A DNA stretch of 64,000 bases from Nectonema munidae (lineage: Eukaryota > Nematomorpha > Nectonematoida > Nectonematidae). Positions 10,501-21,800 of the stretch are shown piece after piece. The stretch lies in the NCBI GenBank assembly GCA_030549495.1, contig JAUIRK010001051.1:1116001-1180000 (forward strand), written 5' to 3'. The position numbers and the translations under genes are program-made. The notes under the pieces were generated by a model. The model was given only the letters and a program-made list of their open reading frames with translations, did not search any database and had not been told where the DNA came from. Within the stretch, counting starts at the first letter, position 1. Each line of letters opens with the position of its first letter.

Positions 10501-13500
10501 TTATTTGTGTTGATCAAATTGTTGTTTATTGTAAGGTTGAGTCTTGTGTTGTGTTCAGTGTGTGCTTGAGTGAATAAAGTTGACTGTGATTCCCTAGTGT
10601 CGTGTACTAAGTCATTATTTTAAGCCATTTGTGTATGATGTTCAAGTTTGTTTGCATATTGTCTTCAGCTAATTTAATATTTGGGCTAGTTGATATGACG
10701 GTGATGTCATCGGCGTATGTAATTAGATTGACTTGATTATTGCTAGATGTTGGAAGATCTGACATGTAATTGTTGAAAAAGTATAGGAAACAAACCTTGC
10801 GGTACGTCTGAATGTGTGTGATGTACTGTTATGGTATTGTGTATATCAGTACCTTTAGCGTATGTAGTTTGATAAAAGTCTGATATATTGAGGGTTTATA
10901 TTTGTCTTATTTATGACTTTTTTAATGAGCGTTTCAATGTTGATTGTGTCGAATGCCGCTGTTAAGTCTACTGTTGTTGTGGTTGTGCGATGGAACGGTT
11001 TTTGTGATTAAATCCTTTGGCAATGATGTTATGCGTGTTTGTAGGGCTGTTGTGGTGGAGTATCCTTTTTTGAAAGCGTGTTGAAACCTCTTATGTGTTG
11101 TCTGTTTGTTTAATTTTTAAAATGACTTTTTCCAGTAATTTTGCAATTGGAGAGAGTCGTGAAATGTGTCTATATGATGTACTTGTATTTTTTTTATCTT
11201 TCCAGGTTTAAGAACAGCCATTATGCGTGGGAGTTTTCCACACGTTTGCTCTTCAACTGGAACAAAATTTCTTTTTCTATGTCAGTTTTAAAGTATAAGA
11301 AGATTTAGCTCCCATACATTTCCTATTTTTTCAACGTTAACCCTTGAAGACCAAAATTTTAAAGACTTATCGTCTGCTTTATTTTTCAATGTAATTTTAT
11401 ATATCTAAAGCAGACGATTTTCATTTCCTGGGACACATGTGACCCATCGATCCTCAAAGGGTTAAAGGCACGTCTTTTTTAAGACATATTTGATTAACCC
11501 GTTATCGGCCACAATAAGCAGACGATATCTAATGTAAAGCAGAAGATTTGTATTAAAAAGCATTTATAAAAGCAGACGATTCATATTTTTGTAAAGTCGA
11601 CATATGTCGACTGTGGTCGATAACCGATTAAGATTAACACATTACAAAATAAGAATAAGGAACAAGTATAAATAAAGCAAAAAAAAGATGTTATGACAAA
11701 AAGGAAATAATCACTTTTTATACGTAACAGATGTCAAAAAGCGTAAAAACAAAGATCTACGCCTGCAAAACAAAATAAGCTCGAGCTGCCCAGCATTTGT
11801 GAATCAGGGCTTCCTATATTTATGCAGTCGCGCAAATTCTAAATCGTGGTTGAAGCCAAATTTTTTTAATTACTTTAACCCATTTACGGCCAATGTTCCT
11901 ATTTTGGAACATAAGTAATTTCATCTTCGTCTGCTTTTTTCAATGACTTTGAATATAAATCGTCTGCGTTTTTTTAGATATCGTCTGCTTTGCTTGGCCT
12001 TAACCCATTAAGTACCATAGAAATCAGACGATATTTAAAAAAACGCAGACGATTTATATTCCAAGTCATTGAAAAAAGCAGACGAAGATGAAATTACTTA
12101 TGTTCCCAAATGGGAACATTGGGACTTAATGGGTTAATGCAAGATCCGCAATGATCACACGTCTTCTTCCCGCTTCAATCCATACATGATGATTATATCA
12201 AGTAAAAGGATTATGCCCTACAATACATCGCATGGATTGTTTGATTTAGTTAGTGTACAACCTCCTCTCAATTCCCTTCAACAGTCGCATTCGCGTCAAA
12301 AGCTACGCAGAAGAAATGACCACCATCGACTCTATCACTCCCTTGTTTCTCGGGGCGTCTTGGTATGAACGAGAGGTAAGCGCCTGCACTCACTCTTATT
12401 TCTCCTTACGATACATGCGCACACTTAGCAATCGCGAACAAAGGCAATTTCTCCAGTCCTAAAAATTAGGAAATAATTAAATGATGAAATAACTTATAAA
12501 TCGCTAATTTTCGGAAAAGCATAACTCCCGAATATATTTGTCTTAAACTTTTTTTCATAAAATAAAAAAAAATTAGAACTATCATGACACCGACAATTAC
12601 AAATCTGAATCTCCTGCAGAGAAAAAGAAGTATAACATAGGAAGATAATTTTGAAAATATATGATTGCTAGCGAAAATAACACTACGTGAACTTTTTTTA
12701 ATTTTCAAATCGCGACAATTTCTTGATATACAGTATTTAACCAACTACCTAATATATATAACTGACAAATTTATTTCACTAACTAACTGAATCCTTACCA
12801 ACTGATTTAATCAAGTAATTTCTTTTGTCAGAAGTTTTTCTATCATGGAAAACGAAATTTTTTGCTTGGGAATTTTGAAGGTCTTAACAAGAGAAGATAT
12901 ATTGTTATTTTCGATGTTCATTATGTGAAGTTTATCGTTTGAATTGATTCTATTTTTAAATAATGTCGCAGAGCACATACACTTTCAATGGAATTCGTCT
13001 GCTTTGTTCATATTTAACATGGTTTTATCAGCGGAGAATTGTTCTTTTTTACAAATGTTCGCACACTCATTTATCTCAAACCCTGCTCAACGATTCCTTA
13101 TTGAAATCACCCCACTCACACTTGTTGCATTGATAACTGTTTCTGATGCTGTCTTATTTCCCTTAAGATATATGATATGTTTGGAGTCTTTTTCATCAAC
13201 CACCCTGAATTGCGTCGCTTGCTCACTGATTACGGATTTGAGGGCCATCCTCTACGCAAAGATTTTCCTCTGAGTGGCTATAACGAGGTAAGATCATACA
13301 TACTCTTTGAAATGTGCAATCCCCCGCCTTAGTGCATCATGAAAAGTAATTTAATTGGTTAAAAAGAAAACGTATTCATAAATTTATAGCCTATCATATC
13401 AAAGAATTTGGTCTAGGTTTGGCAAATCACCCTTAATAACCTATTGATGCTACTTTAAAAACTAGAATTCAGCAAAATTGAGCGTTACGTTTTATTGCCA

Positions 13501-16500
13501 AAACCTCTGTAGATGTCTCACTACAGTTCCGGTCCAAATAACGGCATAGAAATTTATTTCGTCTTGCCTGATCTATTCAATGAATGTGATTGTATAATTT
13601 TTATAAAATGTATGTGATGGAGCTTAATTGAAAATTTGAGACAAATGAATGAGTATACACCTCGTGTGATATAATGCTCAAGATGCATATACATATACGT
13701 TTATAATGTTCTAATATCAATTTGACCTTTTCGTCAGGGGCGCACATCCTCAAAATTATTGGGGAGGGGAGAATTTTTTTTGCAATTTTCAAAATTAGTG
13801 GTCTGGAGATACCACGGGAGATCAAATATTCAAGTAATCCTTTAAAACAAAGTGTATTCAGCGCATACCTATACTTTATATTTTTTTACAAAATTGATGA
13901 ATTTAAATAATATACTTCCAGCGAAAATATTTTAATTAAATTTGCATATCGCATATACACTAGTTTAAAAAAATCCAAAATTATGGGGGGGGGGGGGGGG
14001 GGGAGTGGAATAGGCTTTTTATTTGAAAATATAGTAGTGTACCATGCACATAACTGGAATTGATAAAAAGATATTTGATTGATAGAGAAAACAACTGAAA
14101 ACAAATAACTGAAGGTTGGAGAGTTTTATATGAGTGAATGTAGTCTGAAGGAAAAGAGTTTACTAGACACCTGCGATGTTTATATGGAAAAAATGTGATT
14201 GATTCAGGGGTGCACCCTTGAAATTATTGGGGCGTACTTTCAAGCCAATTCTTCCAAAAAAAAAAACAAAATTTTCTGAATTCCTACTCCTCTCTTGTCT
14301 CTTCTTTCTCACTTTAAATAGATGCGCACCCTCTCCAAATTATGTGTAGAAAAGGGGTAAAGATATCAATTAACAATAAAAAATTGGAAATTTTATTGAA
14401 TGAAAAAAATCATTCATTAATTTTCAGTTGTTCCTTCTTCCTAAAAAATGAAAAAATGTTTTATTGAGAAAAATAAATAATAAAAACACATCCAAATTAC
14501 ATCACTTTTCTGAGGTAATTTCTATCAAAAATGTAAAACATAACTAAAGTAAGAAAACTTGGTATTAGAATTTTTTGATTCTTTTTAGTGTATAAGAATA
14601 AGTGTAAGTTAGTTAGACTCTCAAAAAAGGGTATACAATAAAGATAAAATTGTGCAAACAAAAACTAAACAATAAATTAAGATTGCATTACTTCATTTTT
14701 CTCAGCATCATTCAAAATAGTTTAAAAGCTAAATGGGTGCAAGCTACAAAAAGTAAAATAACTTTTAACATTTTGCAATGATTTGCTTTTATAACTTTTG
14801 AAAAAAAAGTCTATTAGAAAAAGTTATAGAGCTTCAACAAAAATTAAAAATTTTTACAGCATAACTTAAGATTTTTGAAACCTAATTTGACATATTCCAT
14901 AGAGCAAACTCTATGGGTGGCATGGCAGATTGGTTGAGATGATGGACTCAGCACGGAAGCCTCTGGATTCGATTCTTCATCGATACATATTTGTTCATAG
15001 TTTGCCATAAGCGGTACATCAGTGACTTATCAATGAAATTACACCTGCTGCACATTACCTTTTACTCGAATTTGAAAAATGTGCTACATAAACATAAAAG
15101 AGAAAGGACACAAAATAAACTAATAAAGCAATTTTCACTATTTTAAAAACTGTCTGTTCTCATAATAATTTCAAAATAATAGGAGGCATAAAAAATAAGA
15201 GTTTTTTTTTGATATTTTCAAGTTTTTATAAGCAGCAAAAGCCAACGTTGAAGTAGCTAACCCTTATAGGGTGATTTGGTAACGAAAAAATGATTTAATT
15301 AATTATGTAGTGTTACTTACAAAATTTAACAATCGAACATTATAAAAATATCTCTGTTCAAATGTTAAACAAATCGAGTATTTTTGCTTTTAAACTAAAT
15401 AGCTAGTCAAAATATCAATTCCCAAATAGCTATTGGAAAAAAATTTCTTGACTTGAAAAAATTAAAGTTTTCAAATGTAACAAACATACTGATAAAGATT
15501 AAAAGTGACCTTTGTTGAAAAAATTTTTTAAAGCGAGTCTATCATTGATATAAAATTGTAACGATTGAAAACTATTTTTCTCATTTAAAAACAAATTTTC
15601 ATTTTTGCAAAATGTTTGGTGTATTGATGGAACTAAATTTTTACCAGTTCTGAAAATATTGAACTTATATTCCGCTAAAAACTAGTTTCTAATGAGATAT
15701 AATAGGATTAATTTAAATTTAACTCTAAATGCAAATTAGAAAGAAGTGGCGTAGCCAGGAAAAGAAGTTGATTGGGGGGGGGGGGGGGGGCACAATTTAA
15801 AAGCTTAAAAAACTTGAGCAACATTATTTATACTTTCTTGATTTTCATTGGAGAAATTTTCAAAAACTGATATCACATAAGGTGCATGGGGCACCATTCG
15901 GTACATAGGAGAGGGGGTACGGCCCCTCATCCCCCAGCCTAGCCTTAAAAATATTAACCTAGATAGAAGAGCTTAAAACAAGAGAAGAGAGCTTGGGTGA
16001 AAGAAGAAAGCTTGAATAAGAGAATTGAGTTTTAGCAGAGAAAGAGAAAAACAGAGGAGACAGAAAGAGAATCACTGTAACAGATGAGAAAACACATGTG
16101 TTTGCTCAAAAATACTACAAGGAGACACTGTGATAAACATTGCTTACTTATTGTGTGCGTATTGAAACAATGGATTATTATTATATAGCTCTCACATCGT
16201 TTGTAAAATATTTTTGATAGAAATTTCAGAGCAGCTTGGCATGATGTTTAACTCGAAAGTCTGCATTCCATCTTTTATTCTCTTATCTTACATTATCATG
16301 TATTCGAATGATCATTATATCCTATAATGCGATCATGATACATGTTTTATAAACAAGCAGCAACTCTTACTTATAGAAAATTGTTGGGGGGAGGGGGAGG
16401 CGAAGGTCATTTTCAAGAAATCTATATATAGGTAAAACATTATTTCTAGTGTTGACCCTAAAGATTTAAATTCAAAGTATATAATATGATTTTATGTCAT

Positions 16501-17144
16501 TAGGTTTCAACTCTTAACTTTCTATTATATAAGCTTATTGTTTAAAATATAAATTGAAGAAACATTTTTAGTGAAGAAATATTTAAAATAAAATCAATGG
16601 ATAGATAACCAATGTTTAAATATTAATTGAAATTTTAGTACAAAAAAGATTTTTTTGAAATTTAAAACTGTAACGAAAATTTATTTATTACAAAGTAAAA
16701 CGATAAGGAATATTGTATTTAAAATTTTTAACGATAGCTCAATGCAGCAGCAAAAACATAACGTAGTTACTTTTCATACTAAAAATGGCATTAATGGTTA
16801 CTAAAATTTACAAGCATCGTTTTTCCCCGACTCCTAGAATAAGATGGTTTCTTTGAGGAGTGGATACGACATATTAAAATTTTAATATTTTTAAAACATT
16901 TTTCATAGATTTCAATTTTGATTGAATCCATAAAGACATTGAAGTGTTTTTTTGTTTTAAGGTAAGGTATGATGATGAAACTAGGAGAGTGGCTTTAGAG
17001 CCGATCGAGATGACACAAGAGTACAGAAAGTTTGATCTTGCATCTCCTTGGGAACAATTTCCAAATTTCAGAGAAACAGAGCGCATAAATATTCCATCGA
17101 CTTCAGAAAAAGACGCTGGAGACCACGAGAAGAAAATCAGCTAA
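7417..17144 (+). CDS. NDUFS3: NADH dehydrogenase (ubiquinone) iron-sulfur protein 3, 30 kDa complex I subunit; last four exons
   Basis: NDUFS3 is a core subunit of the peripheral arm of mitochondrial complex I, on the matrix side, next to the NDUFS2 subunit. Four exons join in frame: 7417-7556, 12250-12375, 13168-13287 and 16962-17144, giving 189 codons with GT-AG introns. The chain runs through [73 protein letters not shown] and SPWEQFPNF to a TAA at 17144. It is nearly collinear with known NDUFS3 proteins. The presequence and roughly 60-80 N-terminal residues were not found at 1-7416 and probably lie to the left. The 4.7 kb second intron is packed with transposons. The gene is convergent with the rhomboid gene. 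Confidence 0.95.
7745..7890 (-). repeat. tRNA-derived SINE, group 2
   Basis: On the minus strand it reads GGGTATGGGTGGCATGGTGG followed, about 35 bases on, by GGGTCCGATTCCC. These resemble the A and B boxes of a tRNA-type RNA polymerase III promoter. A related copy lies at 14908-15060 on the other strand. A true tRNA gene is unlikely because the arms do not pair. Confidence 0.5.
8121..8379. other. MULE left terminal region
   Basis: The first ~90 bp are built from near-repeats of a C-run module (gacaaaaccccc, gacataatccccc, gacaaatccccc, gagaaaatccccc). These match, inverted, the right end at about 10095-10156. The rest is AT-rich with no recognised coding sequence. Confidence 0.6.
8380..9636 (-). 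pseudogene. MULE transposase (broken by frameshifts)
   Basis: The N-terminal piece (from ATG at 9636) is a FLYWCH-like finger (KLIYGGIYI, then [15 protein letters not shown]). The catalytic RNase-H-like domain follows: [14 protein letters not shown] (first Asp, about 9090), [22 protein letters not shown] (second Asp, about 8920) with [13 protein letters not shown], and [12 protein letters not shown] (catalytic Glu, about 8550). Frame changes occur at about 9540 and 9035 and near the 3' end, so this copy cannot make the enzyme. Confidence 0.8.
11341..11461. mobile_element. TTAA-MITE, type 3 (GGGACACATGTGACCC end), copy a
   Basis: TTAA at 11337-11340 and 11462-11465; 121 bp inside. The left end is CCCTTGAAGA and the inverted right end is CCCTTTGAGGATC. 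Internal boxes ATCGTCTGC and GCAGACGAT face each other. The near-palindrome GGGACACATGTGACCC lies 16 bp from the right TTAA. Confidence 0.8.
11498..11627. mobile_element. TTAA-MITE, type 2 (GTCGACATATGTCGAC end), copy b
   Basis: TTAA at 11494-11497 and 11628-11631; 130 bp. The left end is CCCGTTATCGGCCACA and the inverted right end is TCGGTTATCGACCACA. It has two GCAGACGAT boxes and one GCAGAAGAT box. The perfect 16-bp palindrome GTCGACATATGTCGAC lies 16 bp from the right TTAA. Confidence 0.85.
11879..11999. mobile_element. TTAA-MITE, type 1 (ATGTTCC...GGAACAT end), copy c
   Basis: TTAA at 11875-11878 and 12000-12003. The left end is CCCATTTACGGCCA, then the palindromic ATGTTCC/GGAACAT arms, then three CGTCTGC boxes, ending in GGCC. 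The right TTAA is shared with the next copy. Confidence 0.85.
12004..12133. mobile_element. TTAA-MITE, type 1, copy d (inverted relative to c)
   Basis: It begins right after the shared TTAA at 12000-12003 and ends at TTAA 12134-12137; 130 bp. The boxes are cagacgat, gcagacgat and gcagacga. The palindrome atgttcccaaatgggaacat lies near the right end. Confidence 0.85.
12250..12375 (+). CDS. NDUFS3: NDUFS3 exon
   Basis: Acceptor tgatttag, donor gtaagc; 42 codons in phase 0 at both ends. Encodes [16 protein letters not shown] to LGASWYERE. Confidence 0.95.
12376..13167 (+). other. NDUFS3: NDUFS3 intron
   Basis: AT-rich intron of 792 bp from gtaagc to cccttaag. I see no repeat or gene inside it. 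Confidence 0.85.
13168..13287 (+). CDS. NDUFS3: NDUFS3 exon
   Basis: Acceptor atttcccttaag, donor gtaaga; 40 codons in phase 0. Encodes [17 protein letters not shown] to FPLSGYNE, the most conserved part of the family. Confidence 0.95.
13288..16961 (+). other. NDUFS3: NDUFS3 intron with decayed repeats
   Basis: 3.7 kb. About 13734-14345 holds three related G-rich modules (aaattattgggg or aaattatgggg, after caggggygcac), likely decayed MITE ends; one contains 19 G in a row (13985-14003). A SINE lies at 14908-15060. A hAT-like end (agtggcgtagccagg) followed by 17 G lies at 15747-15790. The remainder is AT-rich with nothing I recognise. Confidence 0.6.
14908..15060 (+). repeat. tRNA-derived SINE, group 2
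   Basis: Begins tatgggtggcatggcagatt (A-box-like) with ggattcgattctt (B-box-like) about 50 bases on. It shares the TATGGGTGGCATGG start with the inverted copy at 7745-7890. Confidence 0.5.
16962..17144 (+). CDS. NDUFS3: NDUFS3 last exon
   Basis: Acceptor gttttaag, then [33 protein letters not shown], and a polar tail ending KKIS and TAA. The phase matches the previous exon (GYNE|VRYDD). Confidence 0.95.
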   Translation, partial: VRYDDETRRVALEPIEMTQEYRKFDLASPWEQFPNFRETERINIPSTSEKDAGDHEKKIS

Positions 17145-18555
17145 ACTTTTTGCTTGCAATGCGTGAATATATAAGTTATATTTATTTCATATTTTAAGAA
17201 TGACCCGACTTTCTTTCTTACCGCCATTTCTTGTTATTTATAGTTATCCCTTTATGTTGTTGTTCTTTCTTAGAGTAAATATAATTTCTCGATTCATATG
17301 ATCATCACTTGCCATTCTTTGTAATTTCCAAAACAGAAGACAATATATCATCTGCTAAACTCTATTCTCTGCATCCAGAGAGTACGTTCAATCACTTTAG
17401 CAGATAAAAAGCTGTTAACATCTAGGTGAAATATTTTTAAAAGGGGTTTTGTTCTAAATAAAAGCCTTGCATTGATTCAGCAAAACTGCCTTCTTCAGAA
17501 AAGAAATTTATAAATTTGTATGGCATACCGTTTTGCAATAATTTTTGATTAGGTGGGTCGCAATCAACTTTATATCACTTCCAAAACTTTTTTTGAACTC
17601 AGAAAAGTATGCAATGCTCTTTCTGGCGTTGAATTAATAAAAAGGTGATTAAAAAGTTTGCCAGAAAATGATTTGATGCAAATCGAAAAATAATCCAAGC
17701 TTACTCATCTGAATGAAATAGCCTCTCAAAGGTGTAAAAATTCATTGAAAAAGATGGAAATTGTAAAACTGAAAGCTCTTTCAGATATAGAATGTTTACA
17801 ACACCGAAAAACTATTAAAAAAGGAAAATTGTTGTTGTTAAAGTCTCAAAAATGGAGTTAGTATACCATATTTCTTTCAAAAAGTCATGATATTCGAGTT
17901 AGATCACGTTTTGATATGAAAAATTTTATGCCTCATGATACCTGACTATTCGTTAAGATCTCTTTTCGATAATGACACATTTGCCATTAGCTATACTTCT
18001 GTGTATATGAAATATTATTGGTATTTAGTTGTTCTTAACGTACAGGTTGTCTAAAATAAATGGCTGTGGTTGTCTAGAATTTGCCTCTTAATTCTCGATT
18101 CTTTCAGATTCAAATCTCAGCACATTGTATCTTATTGGTGAACACACTCCACGCTATCTTTTAAAAAAGCCATTACTAAACATTATGTGCTTAAAAGATC
18201 AAGGTCAATTTTTCGACATCCCTGATTATAAGTACTTTGAATCTTTCTGAAGTAATCTTGTCATCAATCTTACTCATTGTATCTAGAACCCTAATATAGA
18301 GATGAAAAAAAATTAATTGAATAAGTTAATTTCTTTATTATTGAATTTCAAAAATACCAAGTGTCCTCATAAATGTCAACAAAACGTTAATTCCATCAAA
18401 ACAGTAAATGTTTAAAAATTGAGCATAAAATATTATAATTACTTATCATATGTTCATGCTTGAATAGAATCACCTTCTCGTCACTACCATTACTCCCGCA
18501 TATTGCAATAGATAAGCATTGCACATTTACACACCCAATGAAATACAACATTGGC
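17145..18555. other. NDUFS3 3' UTR and convergent intergenic region
   Basis: Contains the NDUFS3 poly(A) signal candidate at 17457. The rest, up to the rhomboid poly(A) signal, is AT-rich with no open frame or repeat I recognise. Confidence 0.6.
17457..17462 (+). promoter_or_regulatory. NDUFS3: Poly(A) signal candidate, NDUFS3
   Basis: AATAAA 313 bp past the stop codon, with no earlier AATAAA on this strand. Confidence 0.5.
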
Positions 18556-18561
18556 TTTATT
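18556..18561 (-). promoter_or_regulatory. Poly(A) signal, rhomboid gene
   Basis: AATAAA on the minus strand, 47 bp past the TGA at 18608. Confidence 0.65.
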
Positions 18562-18607
18562 GCGCCACCAACGTTATGAAATAACCAATGAAATGGCAGG
18601 CTAAGCT

Positions 18608-18858
18608 TCAACGCGGGAAGAGCCGCCATACGATAAAGAAGGCGTTAATAGCGAAGAATATCATGGCAAAGAAGATTCTTGTGGATCGTATGCGCCTTTT
18701 CTTGATTTCATTTTTGCCGAAGTATTTGAGAACGAAAAATCCGACTACCAGCCCAGAGAGAATGCCAAATGTGTGGCCAATCAAGGAAACAGCGTATGTA
18801 TCGTCGTCTGTCTTGCGGGAGTGTCTCTTCCAGAAAGCAAACCCAAAGTCAAACACAA
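18608..18858 (-). CDS. Rhomboid exon 6 (last)
   Basis: Acceptor gacatttcag; 2 bases + 82 codons + TGA. Encodes VFDFGFAFWKRHSRK, GHTFGILSG (catalytic His) and the last membrane segment FFAMIFFAINAFFIVW. Confidence 0.93.
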
Positions 18859-21800
18859 CTGAAATGTCAGAGAAAGGTGCATTTGATTAATTCATGCTAC
18901 AAAAAAAAGAAAAAATGGGTTTGCTATACCAATGGAAAAGAAGGATAAAAGTCGCCATATTTTTATGTCTCTGCTTGCTATGTTCTAAAAAATAAACGAC
19001 ATTTTTGAAGATTTTAATAAAATGATATATCTTGGTTTTAAAAGTTAAATTGCTCAACCTTAAAGTTATAAAAATGATGAGAGAATTGTGAAAGATTAAT
19101 TTTGTAGTAATGTGTTTTTATATTACATATACAATTAAAAATACACGGATATTGTTATTATTTATACGTTATTAGCAGGGCGAGTAAAAGTCAATAAAGT
19201 CAACTTTTATTTCCGTTTAGCAAAAACTCTTTGAAGAAGATCTTTACTTGTTTAGTCTAAAAAATTTTGAACTAATTTCACATTTTTAAGTCAACCAAAG
19301 TCAATTTTTCGAGTTTAGGTCAATAAAGTCAATTTTTATATTTAACACTTTTTGATTCAATGTACCTAATTTTATTCCCAAACTTTTTATCATTGCATGT
19401 TTTTCACAAGTTTACCTTAAAAATTAAGTTATCCTGCAAAATTGTAGATTACCGGCATTAAATCATTCAAAATTAGTAATAGAAAAAGACGTTCTTTTTT
19501 CAAACCTATCGGCAACACTTCAGTTCTAATTGTAATTAAGTTGACAAATTGGTTGCGAGCAGCAAAATATTTCATTAAAATCTTCCAGCAGTGAAGAAAT
19601 TAATGATGAGGATGACGGAATTTTATTGCCAAATATCAAGAAATTGTTAAAAAAAGAAAATATGTGTCAAAACTTGCTAATAATAATAATTAGAGAATAT
19701 TCATTGATTTAGTCGGAAAAAGTCAACATAAAGACTTTTTCAGTCGAAGATGCCTTTACTTGTTTCTTCAACATTATTTCATTTAAGACGAATGTGGCGT
19801 TAAAAGTTATCTTGAAAATAGATTCAAATAAAATCATGAATATGGAAAACTCTCAAATCTCTACCAGTACTTATCCGAAATTACAAAATTGTCAAGTTTT
19901 AACTTTAGAAGTAGAAAGACCTTTTTCTAAACTGAAAAAACTGCTAGAAAATGATCGAATTTAAATCAAAAAATGTCATTAATTATATGTTGTTGTATTA
20001 CAAAGTCATGGATTCTTTTAAATAATTTTCAATACTTTCTCTAAAGTGTTCATAGTTGTTCAATTCAATAAAAACTTTAAAAAGTCAATTTTTTCCATTT
20101 TTTTTGGTCAATTTTTCCTCGCCCTGGTTATTAGCTATATCCACACACGCTCCTCATTTCTACATTATATATACTTCGTCGGAAGGGATAAGTTGGCACG
20201 TCAAATAATTCGATCAATTTTCGCGTAATTTAATTGGTTAAAAAGAAAAGGTATTCATAAATTTATAGCCTATCATATCAAAGAATGTAGGAGTTTTGGA
20301 TATAGTAGTAATTATTCTATATTCTCACTCACATGCTATCAAACCGACAATTTAACAAAACTCTTCAAATGACGAAATTAACGAATCAAAAGTTTACGTA
20401 TAATGTGTTGGGAACATGAGCAGCGAGAAGAGCATAAACGCCAGCAGAAGATCCAGCCAAACAAATGTTTTTGCCGTTGAAAAAAGAGCCAAACATGGAG
20501 GCTAGGCAGAAATTTTGATTAAGTTAGGCAAGCAATCATTATATTGCAAAAATTTCTTAAAACAACACTTCACTGGCGTAAGAATAAATTTTCTATTTAA
20601 ATAGTCTGACGTAAACAATTTCTTGATTGTAAGGGACTTTGATCATTTTTATCAAATTATTACTTGGGCTCTACTGCTTTTTCTAGGACAAAATGGGTTA
20701 GATGATATTGCTTTATTTTTTTAAATAAAAATAGGTAGATATAATTTTTATCTTACCTGGTTTGCATTTTTGTAGCAGAAGAAAGTTGCATGTTTTAACA
20801 AACAGAGAGATCATATTTTGCTTTTTGTTTAGACAATTTAGCAACATGGCAAAGAACAAAAAACTATAATTAAAACTGTTAGTCACATTGTTTTGATTTT
20901 ATCAATTTAATCCGTTCAATCTTTGGATCGGTTGCTTTTCTTTAACAGGTTATCAACTACAGTCGACATATGTAGTCTTTACGAAAATAAAATAGTCTCT
21001 TTTTTTAATACAAAACTGCTTTACATCTGATATCGTCTGATTATTCTGGTCGTTAACGGTTTAAGTGAATTTTCATTTTACTTAAAACTTAATCGGGTTT
21101 CCCGAGTTAAAGATAGGCTTTTTGTATGAATTCGAAAAAGATTTATTAAAACAACCTATGTTTTTAAAAATAAATTATTCTAAACTTTATAACTAAATTT
21201 GTAAATTTATTTTTTTTTTCTTCAATTTTTACATTAGCTTTTAAGACCTATTTTGTTGACAAACAAAATTGACAACTATTTTATAGAAAACTCAGTATTC
21301 ATTTTATCAATCTTTTTAAATATAACGTTTTTTTCTTTATAAGGTACCTTTTCTTTTCAGACCGATTTCAATGAATTTTTATATAACTTTGAAGACGAAT
21401 AAAATAATATATATATAAAAGCTGTAAAAATTCTTTATATTTTGTTTTTTTATATATTCAAAAAATAAAAATTTATTTGAAAACAGCGAAGTGTCAAAGA
21501 TTCGAAAATTTCTTGGCCTAGAACAGTGGTTCCCAACCGGGGATCCATGGACCCCTAGGGGTCCATGGAAGAATTACAAGGGGTCCATGGAAATTCTACT
21601 TCAAACTACTTATGCTGAATCTCCTTTAATATACTTCTATTTTCCAAATCAATACAAATATATATATTTAGAGCTTTTTTAAATAAATATTTTCTTCTCT
21701 TTTTTAAAGTTTCATATTTTGAATGTTTATATATCCTTTTTATTAGTTACAATATTTTTGAAAAATTTATATTTTAATTGGAAAAAATTTTTATTCACAT

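Larger units (their letters stand above)
7970..11290 (-). mobile_element. AC-rich LINE fragment (RT and C-terminal region), split by a MULE
   Basis: Minus-strand remnant of a non-LTR element. From the right it reads MAVLKPGK and [13 protein letters not shown] RT blocks (about 11250-11100), GVPQG followed by an [13 protein letters not shown] segment (10800), [10 protein letters not shown] (about 10730-10690), then an [20 protein letters not shown] thumb. The tail (10166-10280, continuing at 7970-8106) matches the plus-strand ORF at 49867, for example the shared ACACAGAAACAT, ACACATTAAT and CATGAAAAA blocks. The sense strand is rich in A and C. Many frame breaks are present. The MULE at 8116-10156 interrupts it. 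Confidence 0.8.
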
